A DNA stretch of 37,401 nucleotides from Asaia bogorensis (GCA_945905835.1 CAMDQJ010000035.1:1-37401); one strand, 5' to 3'; shown: positions 17,070-27,955, counted from the stretch's first letter. The notes: generated by a model not told the origin, from the letters alone. Numbers and translations: made by a program.

Positions 17070-17470
17070 TCCGCACCCTGCTGATTGCCTTGCTCGTCCT
17101 GGCGTCGCCGTGCGCCACACATGCCCAGGAATCGCCGTTCGTCGGTGAGTGGGTCATGACTTGGGACGGTCCCGACCCGAACGACAAATGCCCCTGCACA
17201 GGTTCACTGTCGATCGTCACGGACATGAGCGGCAACGGACATCCGCTGATCGGCGAGTGGACCAGACCCAGAGGGACCGCGACGCTGCGCGGCACCGTCA
17301 ATCTCGAGCAGAATTTCTGGGGCGGCAGCTACATCGTCGACGACGACCGCTCGGCCTACATCAGGAAGGGCTTTTTTCGTCTGGAGTTGCGCGGCCGCAA
17401 TACCCTCACCGGTTCCTATCGCCTCGACGGTTCGGCGATCTCCTTCTCCTGGAGCGGCAAGCGCCAGTAA
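17066..17470 (+). CDS. Small hypothetical secreted protein
   Basis: This 134-residue protein begins IRTLLIALLVLASPCATHAQ after a TTG start, a Sec signal peptide with likely cleavage THA-Q. TTG 17066 overlaps the glycosyltransferase stop (TTGA) and has AAAGG eight bases upstream. The mature part, from ESPFVGEWVMTWDG to ISFSWSGKRQ, alternates polar and hydrophobic residues with many Gly and looks like a small lipocalin-like beta sheet. KCPCTGSL holds two Cys. No family is recognised with confidence. Confidence 0.7.
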   Translation: MIRTLLIALLVLASPCATHAQESPFVGEWVMTWDGPDPNDKCPCTGSLSIVTDMSGNGHPLIGEWTRPRGTATLRGTVNLEQNFWGGSYIVDDDRSAYIRKGFFRLELRGRNTLTGSYRLDGSAISFSWSGKRQ

Positions 17471-17492
17471 TTCAGCCCTGCGGTCCGCAGGC

Positions 17493-17521
17493 TTGACGGG
17501 AAGGGCTGGTCCGCCTATCTC
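17493..17521 (+). promoter_or_regulatory. Candidate sigma70-type promoter for thrS-infC
   Basis: TTGACG (17493-17498) and TATCTC (17516-17521) are spaced by 17 bases in the 212-base gap before thrS. The -35 is good and the -10 is weak. The implied 5' leader of about 150 bases could hold translational control, but I see no T-box or tRNA-like mimic. Confidence 0.35.
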
Positions 17522-17682
17522 CGGGCCTATGGATCTGCTGTTTTCCAGCTTCCTGACCTTCACGATCACCGACCGAACTTGATTCGGCCGGGCGCGCGCA
17601 CTTGTGCCGCTTCCCGGCCGGCCACGACCGACGTTCCGCGTCGGGCGATGAAGCGCGTTCGGACTTTTAAGCGGTGGTTGCC

Positions 17683-19626
17683 ATGATCAATATTTCCCTG
17701 CCGGACGGATCGGTCCGGAAATTCGAAAAACCGGTGAGCGGCGCGGAGATCGCCGCCTCGATCGGTCCCGGCCTCGCCAAGGCGGCGCTGGCGCTGCGCG
17801 TCGACGGCAAGATGGTCGACCTCGGTCATGTCGTCGACCACGACGCCAAGATCGGCATCGTGACGTCGAAGGACCCTCAGGCGCTTGAACTGCTGCGCCA
17901 CGACGCGGCGCATGTCCTGGCCCAGGCGGTTCAGGAGCTCTTTCCCGGCACGCAGATCACGTTCGGCCCCTCGACGGAGGACGGCTTCTATTACGACTTC
18001 GTGCGCGATGTTCCGTTCTCGCCGGAGGACTTCGCCAAGATCGAGCAGCGCATGGCCGAGATCGTCGACCGCAACCTGCCGATCGAGCGCGAGGTCTGGG
18101 ACCGCACGAAGATAAAGGACTACTTCGTCAAGCACGGCGAGAAGTTCAAGGCCGAATGGGCCGACACGCTGCCCAAGGACGAGATCATCTCGGTCTACAA
18201 GCAGGGCGACTGGCTCGACATGTGCCTCGGTCCGCACCTGCCGTCGACGGGCAAGCTCGGCAAGGCCTTCAAGCTGACCAAGGTGTCGGGCGCCTATTGG
18301 CGCGGCGACAAGAACAACGCCCAGCTCCAGCGCGTCTACGGCACGGTGTTCTTCTCCGACAGGGATCTGAAGGACTACCTGCACAGGATCGAGGAGGCCG
18401 AGAAGCGCGACCATCGCAGGATCGGCCGCGACATGGGTCTCTTCCATCAACAGGAAGAAGCCGCCGGCATGGTGTTCTGGCATCCCAAGGGCTGGGCCTT
18501 CTGGCGCACGATCGAAAGCTACCTGCGGCGCAAGCTCGAGGCCGGCGGCTATGTCGAGGTGAAGACGCCGCAGCTCGTCGACCGCAAGCTGTGGGAGGAA
18601 TCCGGCCACTGGGAGAAGTTCCGCGAGAACATGTATCTCAGCGAGAACGAGGCCGGCCTGAAGGAGTTCATGGACGATCCGACCAAGCGCATCTTCGCGC
18701 TGAAGCCGATGAATTGCCCGTGCCATGTCGAGATCTTCAACGTCGGCCTGCGCAGCTACCGCGAGCTGCCGCTGCGCATGGCGGAGATGGGCTCGTGCCA
18801 CCGCTTCGAGCCCTCGGGCGCGCTGCACGGCATCCTGCGGGTGCGCAACTTCACCCAGGACGACGCGCATATCTTCTGCAGCGAGGAGCAGATCGAGGCC
18901 GAGACGATCCGTTTCTGCAAGCTGCTCGACGATGTCTATCGCGACCTGGGCTTCGCCGACTATTTCGTGAAGTTCTCCGACCGCCCGCCGGTGCGCGCCG
19001 GCACCGACGCGGTGTGGGACCAGGCCGAGGGGGCGCTGCTGTCGGCCTCGAAGGCCGCCGGCCTCGACGTCATCCTCAATCCCGGCGAAGGCGCGTTCTA
19101 CGGGCCGAAGCTGGAATTCGTGCTGCGCGACGCCATCGGCCGCGACTGGCAGTGCGGCACCCTGCAGGTCGACTTCGTCGTGCCGGGCCGGCTGGGTGCC
19201 GTCTATGTCGCCGAGGACGGCTCGCGCAAGACGCCCGTCATGCTGCACCGCGCCATCTTCGGCAGCTTCGAGCGCATGATCGGCGTGCTGATCGAGCATT
19301 ATGCCGGCCGATTCCCGCTGTGGATGGCGCCGACGCAAGCGGTGGTGGTCACCATCGTGAGCGATGCCGACAGCTATGCCAACGAGGTTGCCGAGAAACT
19401 TCGTGCCGCCGGCATGCGGGTCGACACCGACCTAAGCAACGAGAAGATCAACTACAAGGTCCGAGAGCACTCGCTGGCCCATGTGCCGCTGATCATCGCG
19501 GTCGGCCGGCGCGACATGGAAAACCAGACGGTGGCCATCCGCCGCCTGGGATCGGAGAAGCAGGAGGTCCTTGAACTCGGGGCCGCCGTCACTACACTTT
19601 CGACAGAGGCCCGGCCGCCCTTCTAG
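17683..19626 (+). CDS. thrS: Threonyl-tRNA synthetase
   Basis: This 647-residue class II synthetase charges tRNA-Thr. The N-terminal TGS domain ([20 protein letters not shown], residues 1-63) is followed by the editing domain ([27 protein letters not shown]), then the catalytic core. The zinc Cys is about C345 in [12 protein letters not shown], with motif 2 in [20 protein letters not shown] and motif 3 in [20 protein letters not shown]. The C-terminal anticodon-binding domain follows. ATG 17683 is chosen because TGS homology starts there. infC follows 59 bases downstream, an order conserved from E. coli. Confidence 0.97.
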   Translation: MINISLPDGSVRKFEKPVSGAEIAASIGPGLAKAALALRVDGKMVDLGHVVDHDAKIGIVTSKDPQALELLRHDAAHVLAQAVQELFPGTQITFGPSTEDGFYYDFVRDVPFSPEDFAKIEQRMAEIVDRNLPIEREVWDRTKIKDYFVKHGEKFKAEWADTLPKDEIISVYKQGDWLDMCLGPHLPSTGKLGKAFKLTKVSGAYWRGDKNNAQLQRVYGTVFFSDRDLKDYLHRIEEAEKRDHRRIGRDMGLFHQQEEAAGMVFWHPKGWAFWRTIESYLRRKLEAGGYVEVKTPQLVDRKLWEESGHWEKFRENMYLSENEAGLKEFMDDPTKRIFALKPMNCPCHVEIFNVGLRSYRELPLRMAEMGSCHRFEPSGALHGILRVRNFTQDDAHIFCSEEQIEAETIRFCKLLDDVYRDLGFADYFVKFSDRPPVRAGTDAVWDQAEGALLSASKAAGLDVILNPGEGAFYGPKLEFVLRDAIGRDWQCGTLQVDFVVPGRLGAVYVAEDGSRKTPVMLHRAIFGSFERMIGVLIEHYAGRFPLWMAPTQAVVVTIVSDADSYANEVAEKLRAAGMRVDTDLSNEKINYKVREHSLAHVPLIIAVGRRDMENQTVAIRRLGSEKQEVLELGAAVTTLSTEARPPF

Positions 19627-19685
19627 GGTGGCCCCGGCTTCAAAGCCCGCCCCGCGTCAGGGGCATCAACGAAGGAGACAAAGCC

Positions 19686-20222
19686 ATAGCCCGACCTGCC
19701 CAACAGAGCGCGCCCACCCGCGAGGGTCCGCGCGTCAACGGCGAGATCAAAGCGCCGCAAGTCCGACTGATCGACGAAAACGGCGAGATGGTCGGAGTCG
19801 TCAGTTCCCGCGAGGCCCTGGAAATGGCCGAAGAGGCCAGTCTCGACCTGATCGAGATTTCCCCCAACGCGGTTCCGCCGGTCGCGAAGATTTCCGACTA
19901 CGGCAAATACAAATACGAAGCGCAGAAGAAGGCGCACGAGGCGCGCAAGCACCAGAAGGTCATCGAGGTCAAAGAAATCAAGATGCGCCCCAACATCGAC
20001 GACCACGATTACGAAGTGAAGATGCGCTCGATGAAGCGCTTCATCGACGAGGGCGACAAGGTCAAGGTCACCCTTCGCTTCCGCGGTCGCGAGATGGTCC
20101 ATGCCGAGCTTGGACTGGAAGTGCTGAACCGGGTCCGCGCCGAGATGGATCCGCTGACCAAGATCGAATCGATGCCGCGCATGGAAGGCCGGCAGATGAT
20201 CATGGTGCTGGCGCCGAAGTAA
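19686..20222 (+). CDS. infC: Translation initiation factor IF-3, ATA start
   Basis: IF3 binds the 30S subunit and rejects non-canonical start codons. The frame [20 protein letters not shown] through [20 protein letters not shown] to [13 protein letters not shown] covers both IF3 domains. The N-terminal domain homology begins upstream of the first in-frame ATG (19788), which would remove 34 residues. The only suitable start is ATA 19686, with AAGGAG (19672-19677) eight bases upstream, giving 178 residues (E. coli has 180). infC genes characteristically use AUU, AUC or AUA, letting IF3 repress its own translation. Confidence 0.93.
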   Translation: MARPAQQSAPTREGPRVNGEIKAPQVRLIDENGEMVGVVSSREALEMAEEASLDLIEISPNAVPPVAKISDYGKYKYEAQKKAHEARKHQKVIEVKEIKMRPNIDDHDYEVKMRSMKRFIDEGDKVKVTLRFRGREMVHAELGLEVLNRVRAEMDPLTKIESMPRMEGRQMIMVLAPK

Positions 20223-20223
20223 C

Positions 20224-20252
20224 GGCGCCGGTCTGCCGCTCTTTCCGGCGCC
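20224..20252. terminator. Hairpin between convergent infC and a minus-strand gene
   Basis: GGCGCCGG (20224-20231) and CCGGCGCC (20245-20252) form a perfect 8-bp stem around a 13-base loop, immediately after the infC stop and touching the stop of the opposing gene. No T run follows on either strand, so it may pause or stabilise RNA ends rather than act as a full intrinsic terminator. Confidence 0.45.
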
Positions 20253-21044
20253 CTACTTTGGCGCTCCTACTTGGCGCAGCGTGACGATGCCGGGGTCGAC
20301 CACCGCCTTGGCATCGAAGTTGCCGCGCGCCACGGTGGCATCGGGCCAGCGCACCAGCCAGGCGATCTCGCCCACGAAGAAGTGCGGCTCGGCTTCCTTG
20401 GCCGCCGCCCAGTAGTCGCAGCGTGTGGAATCGTCGGGATCGAGCTGCTGGGCGATGCAGATCTCGCGCAGTGGTCTGGGGATGAACCAGGCGCGGCCCT
20501 CCTTCGGCACGGTCTGGTAGCGCAGCTGCACGGCCGATCCCGGCCCGGCGCAACCGCCGTATTTTCTCGTCTTGGCTGCGCCGGTGGCGCCGCGGGCGAT
20601 CGTTTCCAGTTCGGAGCGCAAGGCGTCGATGGCGCGCTGGCGCGCCGCCTCGGTCAGGCCCGAGGCGATCATGGCCGCTTCGTAGTGGCCGATGGCGGTC
20701 GCCAGCGGTTCGGCGGGATAGCCGACGCGGACAAGATCGCGCGCCCACGCCAGCGTCTCGTGCGCCAGCACGACCATGCGGCCGGTAAGGCCCGAGCGCT
20801 CGGCCCAGTCGCCGAGGACGTTATAGGGCGACCAGCAATAGGCGAGCACGTCGTAGCCGTCGGGATGCGCCGTCGGGATGACCCGGCCGCCGGTGCCGCC
20901 GGTCTGGCCGACCACGATCTTGATCAGCACATACTGGCCGGAGGGACCGGCGGTGACGCGCTCCGAACTGGTCTGCGGGTTGGCCGTCTGCGCCGCGGCA
21001 AGCGAGGCATAGACGAGCAGAAAGGGCGCAATCCACCGCGCCAG
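20253..21044 (-). CDS. Hypothetical exported protein, unclear start
   Basis: The frame codes for a signal-peptide-like start, ARWIAPFLLVYASLAAAQ, then about 240 residues with no domain I recognise; three Cys (AYCWSP, YGGCAG, REICIA) are present. Homology-free start choice is difficult. The only ATG just upstream (21062) meets TAG after two codons (M-G-stop); CTG 21044 directly precedes the signal peptide; GTG 20930 would remove it. I use CTG 21044 with low certainty. A single C-to-T change (CAG to TAG) would explain the stop if ATG 21062 was original. It is convergent with infC and separates it from rpmI. Confidence 0.55.
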   Translation of the reverse strand: MARWIAPFLLVYASLAAAQTANPQTSSERVTAGPSGQYVLIKIVVGQTGGTGGRVIPTAHPDGYDVLAYCWSPYNVLGDWAERSGLTGRMVVLAHETLAWARDLVRVGYPAEPLATAIGHYEAAMIASGLTEAARQRAIDALRSELETIARGATGAAKTRKYGGCAGPGSAVQLRYQTVPKEGRAWFIPRPLREICIAQQLDPDDSTRCDYWAAAKEAEPHFFVGEIAWLVRWPDATVARGNFDAKAVVDPGIVTLRQVGAPK

Positions 21045-21096
21045 CGTCGAGAGCTATCCCATGTGCGAACGATAGCGCGAAAGGTCGAGAATGTAC

Positions 21097-21852
21097 CTAG
21101 GGCATGTACGAGCCGCCGTTGACGTGCAGCACCTGTCCCGTCGTGGCATTTGAATCGTCTGAAGCGAGGAACACCGCAGTCTTGGCGATCTGGTCGGGCG
21201 TCAGCAGGCGGCCGCCCAGCGGGATGTTGGCGCGCGCCATCTCCATGAGTTCGGCGTCGCTGTTGCCGTAGCGCGGCTGGGCGGTGTCGGTGAGGCCCGG
21301 CGCGATGGCGTTGACACGGATGTTGTGCGGTGCCAGTTCGAGCGCGAGCGCGCGCGTCATCGACACCACGCCACCCTTGCTCGCGCTGTAATGCACGCCG
21401 CGCACGGCGCCGCGGACCGACTGCGAGGAGAGGTTGATCAGCGAGCCGGGTTTGCCGGCAGCGATCAGCGCCTTGGCGACGGCGATGGCGGCAAAGCAGC
21501 CGGCCTTGAGGTTGATGTCGAGCACGTAGTCCCAGTCGGCTTCCTGCATCTCCAGGAGTTTTACCCGGGGATAGACACCGGCGTTGTTGACCAGGATGTC
21601 GGGCGCGCCGAGCTGCTTGTCGGTCTGGTTGACCATCTCCTCGATGTCGCCCAGCCGCGAGACATCGGCATGGATCAGGAGCGCCCGGCGGCCCAGTTCG
21701 CGCACACGGTGGGCAAGCGCACCCGCCTCCTGCTGCTTGTCGAGATAGGCGATGGCGACGTCGGCGCCCGCTTCCGCCATTGCCAGCGCAATGGCTGCCC
21801 CGATCCCCTGCTGGGCGCCCGTCACGAGCGCCACCTTACCGGCCAGTTTCAT
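21097..21852 (-). CDS. SDR-family oxidoreductase (FabG-like)
   Basis: This 251-residue classical short-chain dehydrogenase has TGAQQGIG (cofactor loop), NNAGVYPR, Ser in INLSSQSVRG and catalytic YSASK; the C-terminal GQVLHVNGGSYMP is typical of 3-oxoacyl-ACP reductase-like members. It should reduce or oxidise a hydroxyl/keto group with NAD(P)H; the substrate is unknown. ATG 21852 has GGGGGA seven bases upstream. The frame stays open upstream but without homology. It is divergent from rpmI, and is one of two genes interrupting the usual infC-rpmI order. Confidence 0.9.
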   Translation of the reverse strand: MKLAGKVALVTGAQQGIGAAIALAMAEAGADVAIAYLDKQQEAGALAHRVRELGRRALLIHADVSRLGDIEEMVNQTDKQLGAPDILVNNAGVYPRVKLLEMQEADWDYVLDINLKAGCFAAIAVAKALIAAGKPGSLINLSSQSVRGAVRGVHYSASKGGVVSMTRALALELAPHNIRVNAIAPGLTDTAQPRYGNSDAELMEMARANIPLGGRLLTPDQIAKTAVFLASDDSNATTGQVLHVNGGSYMP

Positions 21853-21897
21853 CGAAAATCCCCCATTGGGGCCCGATTTTGACAGATCGGCGCCTGC

Positions 21898-21926
21898 TTG
21901 CACGGCCGAAGAGCCATCGGTATAAG
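21898..21926 (+). promoter_or_regulatory. Sigma70-type promoter for rpmI-rplT-pheST
   Basis: TTGCAC (21898-21903) and TATAAG (21921-21926) are separated by exactly 17 bases, a strong match to the sigma70 consensus. Transcription would start near 21933, leaving a leader of about 110 bases before rpmI. A promoter is needed here because infC is not directly upstream. The leader could bind L20 for feedback, but I cannot identify the site. Confidence 0.6.
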
Positions 21927-22044
21927 CGCCGTTCCTTCGAGCAGTCTGGCCGTGGTGGGCATTGCCTCGGCTGCTTTGTAAGGACTTTTCGGGCTTCGGT
22001 CCGGGACCTGCGCGCAAGCGCTAACCCTTTGAAAAGGAACAAAA

Positions 22045-22248
22045 ATGCCCAAGATGAAGACCAAGAGCGGGGCCAAAAAGCGATTCCGCTTTACCGCCAC
22101 CGGCAAGATCAAGCACGGCGTGGCTGGCAAGCGCCACGGCATGAGCAAGCGGGGCAACCGCTTCCTGCGCCAGGCGACCGGGATGGCCATCGTGTCGGAT
22201 CCCGACACGCGGATCATCAAGCGCAACTTCTTCCCCTACGCGAGGTAG
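22045..22248 (+). CDS. rpmI: 50S ribosomal protein bL35
   Basis: This 67-residue basic protein, starting [20 protein letters not shown] and containing [16 protein letters not shown], is a normal-length bL35 of the large subunit. ATG 22045 has AAAGGAAC upstream. rplT follows four bases after the stop. In most alphaproteobacteria rpmI sits directly after infC; here it has its own promoter. Confidence 0.96.
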   Translation: MPKMKTKSGAKKRFRFTATGKIKHGVAGKRHGMSKRGNRFLRQATGMAIVSDPDTRIIKRNFFPYAR

Positions 22249-22252
22249 AGCC

Positions 22253-22609
22253 ATGGCACGCGTAAAGCGGGGCGTGGCTGCACACGCCCGACACAAGAAG
22301 GTCCTCAAGCTCGCCAAGGGCTATCGCGGCCGCGCCAAGGATGCCTTCCGCATCGGCATCGAGAAGGTCGAGAAGGGGCTGCAATACGCCTATCGCGACC
22401 GGCGCAACAAGAAGCGCGCGTTCCGCGGGTTGTGGATCCAGCGCATCAACGCCGCGACCCGCGAGCATGGTCTCACCTACTCGCAGTTCATGAACGGCAT
22501 CCTCAAGGCCGGGATCGAAGTCGACCGCAAGGTCATGGCCGATCTGGCGGTGCGGGAGCCGGCGGCGTTCAAGGCCTTGGTCGACCAGGCGCAAGCGGCG
22601 CTGAAGTAG
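22253..22609 (+). CDS. rplT: 50S ribosomal protein bL20
   Basis: This 118-residue protein starts [20 protein letters not shown] and carries [20 protein letters not shown] and [20 protein letters not shown], the 23S-binding and globular parts of bL20. It is an early assembly protein of the large subunit and, in studied bacteria, a translational repressor of its own operon. It is co-transcribed with rpmI (four-base gap) and probably with pheST. Confidence 0.97.
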   Translation: MARVKRGVAAHARHKKVLKLAKGYRGRAKDAFRIGIEKVEKGLQYAYRDRRNKKRAFRGLWIQRINAATREHGLTYSQFMNGILKAGIEVDRKVMADLAVREPAAFKALVDQAQAALK

Positions 22610-22646
22610 GCCTGCCGGGCCCGCGCCGGCGGCACGGGAGCGACGG

Positions 22647-23738
22647 ATGGACGAACTTTCGACAATACGCAGCGAGGCGCTCGACGCCGTGCAGAAGGCG
22701 GCCGATCTGGCCGCCCTCGAAGCCGCGCGCGTCTCGGTGCTCGGCAAGAAGGGCAGCGTCACCGGCCTGATGAAGACGCTGGGCAGCCTAGCGCCCGAGC
22801 AGCGCAAGCAATTCGGCGCCCAGGTCAACCAGCTCAAGAGCGAGGTCGAGGCGGCACTCGAGGCGCGCAAATCCACGCTCGGTTCGTCTGCGCTGGCCGC
22901 CCGCCTCACCGCCGAGAAAGTCGACGTCAGCCTGCCGACGCGCCCAGACTTCGCCAGCGCGAGTCAGGGCACACTGCATCCGATCGGCCAGGTGATGGAC
23001 GAGGTCGCCGTCCTCTTCGGCGAGATGGGCTTCACCTGGGCCGACGGTCCCGACATCGAGGACGACTGGCACAACTTCACCGCCCTCAACATTCCGCCCG
23101 ACCATCCGGCGCGCCAGATGCAGGACACCTTCTACCTGCCGCCGCGCGCCGACGGCACGCCTGTCGTGCTGCGCACGCATACTTCTCCGGTGCAGGCCCG
23201 GACCATGCTGAACAAGGACGTGCAGCAGCGCCTGGCCGACGGCGGGGCGCTGCGCATCATCGTGCCCGGCCGCACCTACCGCATCGACAGCGACGCCACG
23301 CACACGCCGATGTTCCACCAGGTCGAAGGCCTGGTGATCGACCGCAACACGCATATGGGCCATCTAAAAGGCTGCCTGGTCGATTTCTGCCGCGCCTTCT
23401 TCGAGATCGACGACCTGCCGCTGCGCTTCCGCCCCTCCTACTTCCCCTTCACCGAGCCTTCGGCCGAGGTCGATATCGGCTGCTCGTGGAAGGGCGGCGA
23501 GCTCAAGATCGGCGCCGGCGATTCGTGGCTGGAGATCCTGGGCTCCGGCATGGTACATCCCAACGTCATCGCCAATTGCGGCCTCGACCCGGCGGTCTAC
23601 CAGGGCTTCGCCTTCGGCATGGGCATCGACCGCATCGCCATGCTGAAATACGGCATCAACGACCTGCGCTCGTTCTTCGACGCCGACCTGCGCTGGCTGC
23701 GCCATTACGGCTTCTCCGCCCTGGAGATGCCGCGATGA
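22647..23738 (+). CDS. pheS: Phenylalanyl-tRNA synthetase alpha subunit
   Basis: This 363-residue catalytic subunit of the heterotetrameric PheRS has the N-terminal coiled-coil tRNA-binding arm (about 1-90). Class II motif 2 is in [20 protein letters not shown] and motif 3 in [20 protein letters not shown], with [10 protein letters not shown] and [20 protein letters not shown] building the Phe/ATP pocket. ATG 22647 is preceded by GGGAGCGACGG. The stop overlaps the pheT start as ATGA (four bases), ensuring balanced subunit synthesis. Confidence 0.97.
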   Translation: MDELSTIRSEALDAVQKAADLAALEAARVSVLGKKGSVTGLMKTLGSLAPEQRKQFGAQVNQLKSEVEAALEARKSTLGSSALAARLTAEKVDVSLPTRPDFASASQGTLHPIGQVMDEVAVLFGEMGFTWADGPDIEDDWHNFTALNIPPDHPARQMQDTFYLPPRADGTPVVLRTHTSPVQARTMLNKDVQQRLADGGALRIIVPGRTYRIDSDATHTPMFHQVEGLVIDRNTHMGHLKGCLVDFCRAFFEIDDLPLRFRPSYFPFTEPSAEVDIGCSWKGGELKIGAGDSWLEILGSGMVHPNVIANCGLDPAVYQGFAFGMGIDRIAMLKYGINDLRSFFDADLRWLRHYGFSALEMPR

Positions 23739-26146
23739 AGTTCACGCTCTCTTGGCTCAAGGAGCATCTCGACACTGCGGCGTCGCTCACCGAGATCCGC
23801 GACCGCCTCACCATGCTCGGCCTCGAGGTCGAGGGCATCACCAACCCCGCCGAATCGCTGAAGGGCTTCGTCGTCGGCTACGTGATCGAGGCCGTGCAGC
23901 ATCCCAACGCCGACCGCCTCAGAGTCTGCAAGGTCGACACCGGCTCGGGGACGGTCCAGGTCGTCTGCGGCGCCCCCAACGCGCGCACCGGCATGAAGGG
24001 CATTTTCGCGCCGACCGGCAGCTACATTCCCGGCACCGACCTGCACCTCAAGGCGAGCAAGATTCGCGGCGAGGAGAGCAACGGCATGCTCTGCTCCAGC
24101 CGCGAGCTGCAGCTCGGCGACGACCACAGCGGCATCATCGACCTGCCCGCCGACGCCACGACCGGCATGCCGGCAGCCGTTGCGCTCGGCCTCGACGACG
24201 CCGTGATCGAGATCAAGGCGACACCCAACCGCGGCGATTGCCTGGGTGTGCGCGGCATCGCGCGCGACCTGGCGGCCGCAGGCGTCGGCACGCTCAAGCC
24301 CGAGAAGAGCGCCCGCATCGCCGGTAGCTATCAAAGCCCTATCAAATGGACACATGGCTACGAAGCCAAGCCCGACAGCCCCTGCCCGATCGTGGTCGGC
24401 CGTCATTTCCGCGGCATCAAAAACGGCCCCTCGCCCGACTGGCTGCAGCGCCGGCTGAAGGCCATCGGCCTGCGCCCGATCTCGACTCTCGTCGACATCA
24501 CCAATCTCGTGACCTTCGACCTCAACCGGCCGCTGCACGTCTTCGATGCTAAAAAGCTCAGCGGAGACCTCGTCATGCGCCAGGCGCGCGACGGCGAGCA
24601 GATCCTGGCGCTCGACGGCAAGACCTACACGCTCGATCCCTCCGTATCGGTGATCGCCGACTCCCGGGCCGTGCACGGCATCGGCGGCGTCATGGGCGGC
24701 GAGGAAACCGGCGTCCAGGACGACACGACCGAGGTCTTCCTCGAGGTCGCCTATTTCACGCCGATCAAGGTGGCCGCCACCGGCCGCAAGCTCGGCATCC
24801 TGAGCGACGCGCGCTATCGCTTCGAGCGCGGCATCGATCCGCAGTCGGTGCAGTGGGGCACCGATGTCGCCACCCGCCTGATCCTCGAACTCTGCGGCGG
24901 CGAGGCGAGCGAGATCGTCTCGAGCGGCGTCATGCCCGACTGGCAGAAGAGTTTTGCCCTGCGCGCCGATCGCGTGAAGACGCTGACGGCCATCGACGTG
25001 CCTACCAAGGACACCGCCAGCATCCTGACCAAGCTCGGCTTCACCATTGCCGGTAACGGTCCGTGGACCGCCGCCGTGCCGTCATGGCGGCCCGACATCG
25101 TGGGCGAGGCCGATCTGGTCGAGGAAGTGACGCGCGTCTGGGGCTTCGACAATATCCCGACCACGTCGCTCCCCCGCCTGTCGCCGATCTCCCGGCCGGC
25201 GCGCGATGCGCTGCAACGCCGTGTGCCGCAGGCCCGCCGGTCGCTCGCCGCGCGCGGCATGAACGAGGCCGTGACCTGGTCGTTCCTGCCGCTGAAGCAG
25301 GCCGAGCGCTTCGGCGGCGGCGCCGCCGACCTCAGGCTGCTGAATTCGATCGATTCAACGCTCGACACCATGCGGCCGTCGATCCTGCCCAATCTTATCG
25401 GCGCTGCGACGCGCAACGAAGCGCGTGGCCTTGCCGATCCCGCCCTGTTCGAGGTCGGCCCGCAGTACAAGGACGCGACGCCGCAGGGCCAGCGCACCGT
25501 GGCCACCGGCATCCGCCACAACATGGCTGTGCCGCGCAATTGGGCGGGCCCGCCGCGCGCCGTCGACGCCTTCGACGCCAAGGCCGATGCCATGGCCGTC
25601 CTCGCCGCCATCGGCGCGCCAGTCGAGAACATGAGCGCGCAATCAGGTCCAGGGGCCGGTGCGCCGGACTGGTATCACCCCGGCCGTTCGGGTGCGATCA
25701 AGCTCGGCGACCGCGTCATGGCGTATTTCGGCGAGCTGCACCCGGAAATCGCCGGCGCCGCCGACCTCAAGGGTCCGGTCGCCGCCTTCGAGGTCTTCCT
25801 CGACGCACCGCCGCCACCCAAGGCCCGCGCCACCAAGGCGCGTCCGGCACTGAAGCTTTCGGCGTTCCAACCGGTCGAGCGCGACTTCGCCTTCCTGGTG
25901 GATGCTGCAGTCGAAGCCGAAAAGATCGTCCGCGCCGCGCGCAATTCCGACAAGGTGCTGATCACGGGGTGCCGCGTGTTCGACCTCTACGCCGGCAAGG
26001 GCGTGCCTGAGGGCAAGAAGTCGATCGCCATCGCCGTCACCCTGCAGCCGGTCGAGCGCACACTGACCGACGCGGAGATCGAGGCGGTATCGGCGAAAAT
26101 TGTCGCGGCGGTCACGAAAGCGACCGGCGCCGTGTTGCGTGGTTAG
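23735..26146 (+). CDS. pheT: Phenylalanyl-tRNA synthetase beta subunit
   Basis: This 803-residue subunit begins [20 protein letters not shown]. The EMAP/OB-type tRNA-binding domain (about 40-150) is followed by B3/B4 editing ([18 protein letters not shown] lies at its entry). Then come B5 and the degenerate synthetase core ([20 protein letters not shown]), and the C-terminal FDX-ACB domain ([20 protein letters not shown]). Length is normal. ATG 23735 overlaps pheS by four bases; the long open frame upstream of it is only pheS in another phase. Confidence 0.97.
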   Translation: MKFTLSWLKEHLDTAASLTEIRDRLTMLGLEVEGITNPAESLKGFVVGYVIEAVQHPNADRLRVCKVDTGSGTVQVVCGAPNARTGMKGIFAPTGSYIPGTDLHLKASKIRGEESNGMLCSSRELQLGDDHSGIIDLPADATTGMPAAVALGLDDAVIEIKATPNRGDCLGVRGIARDLAAAGVGTLKPEKSARIAGSYQSPIKWTHGYEAKPDSPCPIVVGRHFRGIKNGPSPDWLQRRLKAIGLRPISTLVDITNLVTFDLNRPLHVFDAKKLSGDLVMRQARDGEQILALDGKTYTLDPSVSVIADSRAVHGIGGVMGGEETGVQDDTTEVFLEVAYFTPIKVAATGRKLGILSDARYRFERGIDPQSVQWGTDVATRLILELCGGEASEIVSSGVMPDWQKSFALRADRVKTLTAIDVPTKDTASILTKLGFTIAGNGPWTAAVPSWRPDIVGEADLVEEVTRVWGFDNIPTTSLPRLSPISRPARDALQRRVPQARRSLAARGMNEAVTWSFLPLKQAERFGGGAADLRLLNSIDSTLDTMRPSILPNLIGAATRNEARGLADPALFEVGPQYKDATPQGQRTVATGIRHNMAVPRNWAGPPRAVDAFDAKADAMAVLAAIGAPVENMSAQSGPGAGAPDWYHPGRSGAIKLGDRVMAYFGELHPEIAGAADLKGPVAAFEVFLDAPPPPKARATKARPALKLSAFQPVERDFAFLVDAAVEAEKIVRAARNSDKVLITGCRVFDLYAGKGVPEGKKSIAIAVTLQPVERTLTDAEIEAVSAKIVAAVTKATGAVLRG

Positions 26147-26152
26147 AGTGAA

Positions 26153-27955
26153 ATGACCGACCTGTCGCTGATCCGCAATTTCTCCATCATCGCCCATATC
26201 GACCACGGCAAGAGCACGCTGGCCGACCGGTTGCTGATGGCCTGTGGCGCGGTGAGCGAGCGCGAGTTCCACGACCAGATGCTCGACTCAATGGACATCG
26301 AGCGCGAGCGCGGCATCACCATCAAGGCGCAGACCGTGCGGCTGAACTACCCGGCCAAGGACGGCAAGACCTATGTGCTGAACCTGATGGACACGCCCGG
26401 CCATGTCGACTTCGCCTACGAGGTCAGCCGCTCGCTGGCCGCCTGCGAGGGCTCGCTGCTGATCGTCGATGCCAGCCAGGGCGTCGAAGCGCAGACTCTG
26501 GCCAATGCCTATCACGCCATCGAAGTGAACCACGAGATCATCCCGGTCCTCAACAAGATCGACCTGCCCTCGGCCGATGCCGAGCGGGTGTGCAAGGAAA
26601 TCGAGGATGTGATCGGCATCGACACCTCCGATGCCGTGCGCGTGTCGGCCAAGACCGGCCAGGGCATCGACGAACTCCTCGAAGCCATGGTCAAGCGCCT
26701 GCCGGCGCCGACCGGCGACCGCAACGCGCCCCTGAAGGCGCTGCTGGTCGACAGCTGGTACGACCCCTACCTCGGCGTCGTCACACTGGTGCGCGTCAAG
26801 GACGGCGTGCTGAAGAAGGGCATCCGCATCCGCATGATGGCGGCGGCGGCGGCCTACGACCTCGACAAGGTCGGCATCTTCGCGCCCAAGGCCGCCGACG
26901 TGGCCGAGCTGGGACCGGGCGAGATCGGCTTCATCATCGCCGGCATCAAGACCATCGCCGACTGCAAGGTCGGCGACACCATCACCGACGACCGCAAGCC
27001 CGCGACCGAGATGCTGGCGGGCTTCAAGCCCTCGGTGCCGGTGGTGTTCTGCGGCCTGTTCCCGGCCGATGCCGCCGAGTTCGAGGTGCTGCGCGAGTCG
27101 CTGAGCAAGCTCCGGCTAAACGACTCCTCCTTCCACTTCGAGCCCGAGTCGAGCGCGGCCCTCGGCTTCGGCTTCCGCTGCGGCTTCCTTGGCCTGCTGC
27201 ATCTCGAGATCGTGCAGGAGCGGCTAGAGCGCGAGTTCAACCTCGACCTCGTCACCACGGCGCCCAGCGTCGTCTACAAGGTCCGGCTGACCGACGGCAC
27301 GGAGATGGAGCTGCACAATCCGGCCGACTATCCCGACCCGATGAAGATCGCCGAGATGCAGGAGCCGTGGATCAAGGCCACGATCATCACGCCCGACGAG
27401 CATCTGGGCTCGGTGCTGACGCTCTGCCAGGACCGCCGCGGCCAGCAGATCGAGCTCACCTATGCCGGCACGCGCGCCATGGCAATCTATCGCCTGCCGC
27501 TGAACGAGGTGGTCTTCGACTTCTACGATCGCCTTAAGTCGGTGACGCGCGGCTATGCGAGCTTCGATTACGAGATTGCGGGCTACGAGCCGGGCGAGTT
27601 GGTGAAGCTCACCATCCTGGTCAATTCAGAGCCGGTCGATGCGCTCAGCATGATCGTGCACAAGAATGCCGCCGAGACCCGCGGCCGCGCGCTCTGCGAG
27701 CGGCTGAAGGAGCTGATCCCGCGCCAGCTCTTCAAGATCGCCATCCAGGCCGCGATCGGCGGCCGCGTCGTCGCCCGCGAGACCATCAGCCCGATGCGCA
27801 AGGACGTGCTGGCCAAATGCTACGGCGGCGACATCAGCCGCAAGAAGAAGCTTTTGGAGAAGCAGAAGAAGGGCAAGAAGCGCATGCGGCAGATCGGCGA
27901 GGTCGAGATCCCGCAGTCGGCGTTCATCGCGGCGCTGAAGATGGACAACCGGTAA
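26153..27955 (+). CDS. lepA: Elongation factor 4 (LepA)
   Basis: This 600-residue translational GTPase has the P-loop [14 protein letters not shown], switch [14 protein letters not shown], and NKIDLP for guanine specificity. The LepA-specific C-terminal domain follows, ending [20 protein letters not shown] and [22 protein letters not shown]4 acts on stalled or pre-translocation ribosomes. ATG 26153 is six bases after the pheT stop, so it probably shares the pheST transcript. No terminator is evident after it. Confidence 0.97.
   Translation: MTDLSLIRNFSIIAHIDHGKSTLADRLLMACGAVSEREFHDQMLDSMDIERERGITIKAQTVRLNYPAKDGKTYVLNLMDTPGHVDFAYEVSRSLAACEGSLLIVDASQGVEAQTLANAYHAIEVNHEIIPVLNKIDLPSADAERVCKEIEDVIGIDTSDAVRVSAKTGQGIDELLEAMVKRLPAPTGDRNAPLKALLVDSWYDPYLGVVTLVRVKDGVLKKGIRIRMMAAAAAYDLDKVGIFAPKAADVAELGPGEIGFIIAGIKTIADCKVGDTITDDRKPATEMLAGFKPSVPVVFCGLFPADAAEFEVLRESLSKLRLNDSSFHFEPESSAALGFGFRCGFLGLLHLEIVQERLEREFNLDLVTTAPSVVYKVRLTDGTEMELHNPADYPDPMKIAEMQEPWIKATIITPDEHLGSVLTLCQDRRGQQIELTYAGTRAMAIYRLPLNEVVFDFYDRLKSVTRGYASFDYEIAGYEPGELVKLTILVNSEPVDALSMIVHKNAAETRGRALCERLKELIPRQLFKIAIQAAIGGRVVARETISPMRKDVLAKCYGGDISRKKKLLEKQKKGKKRMRQIGEVEIPQSAFIAALKMDNR

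Noticed and set aside
17471..17682. T-box or tRNA-like leader before thrS
   Set aside because: No T-box core sequence or terminator/antiterminator pair is visible; alphaproteobacteria rarely use T-boxes.
17566..19338. 590-codon open frame antisense to thrS
   Set aside because: It is a mirror of thrS codon bias in high-GC DNA, with Arg/Leu/His-rich low-similarity sequence and no family motif.
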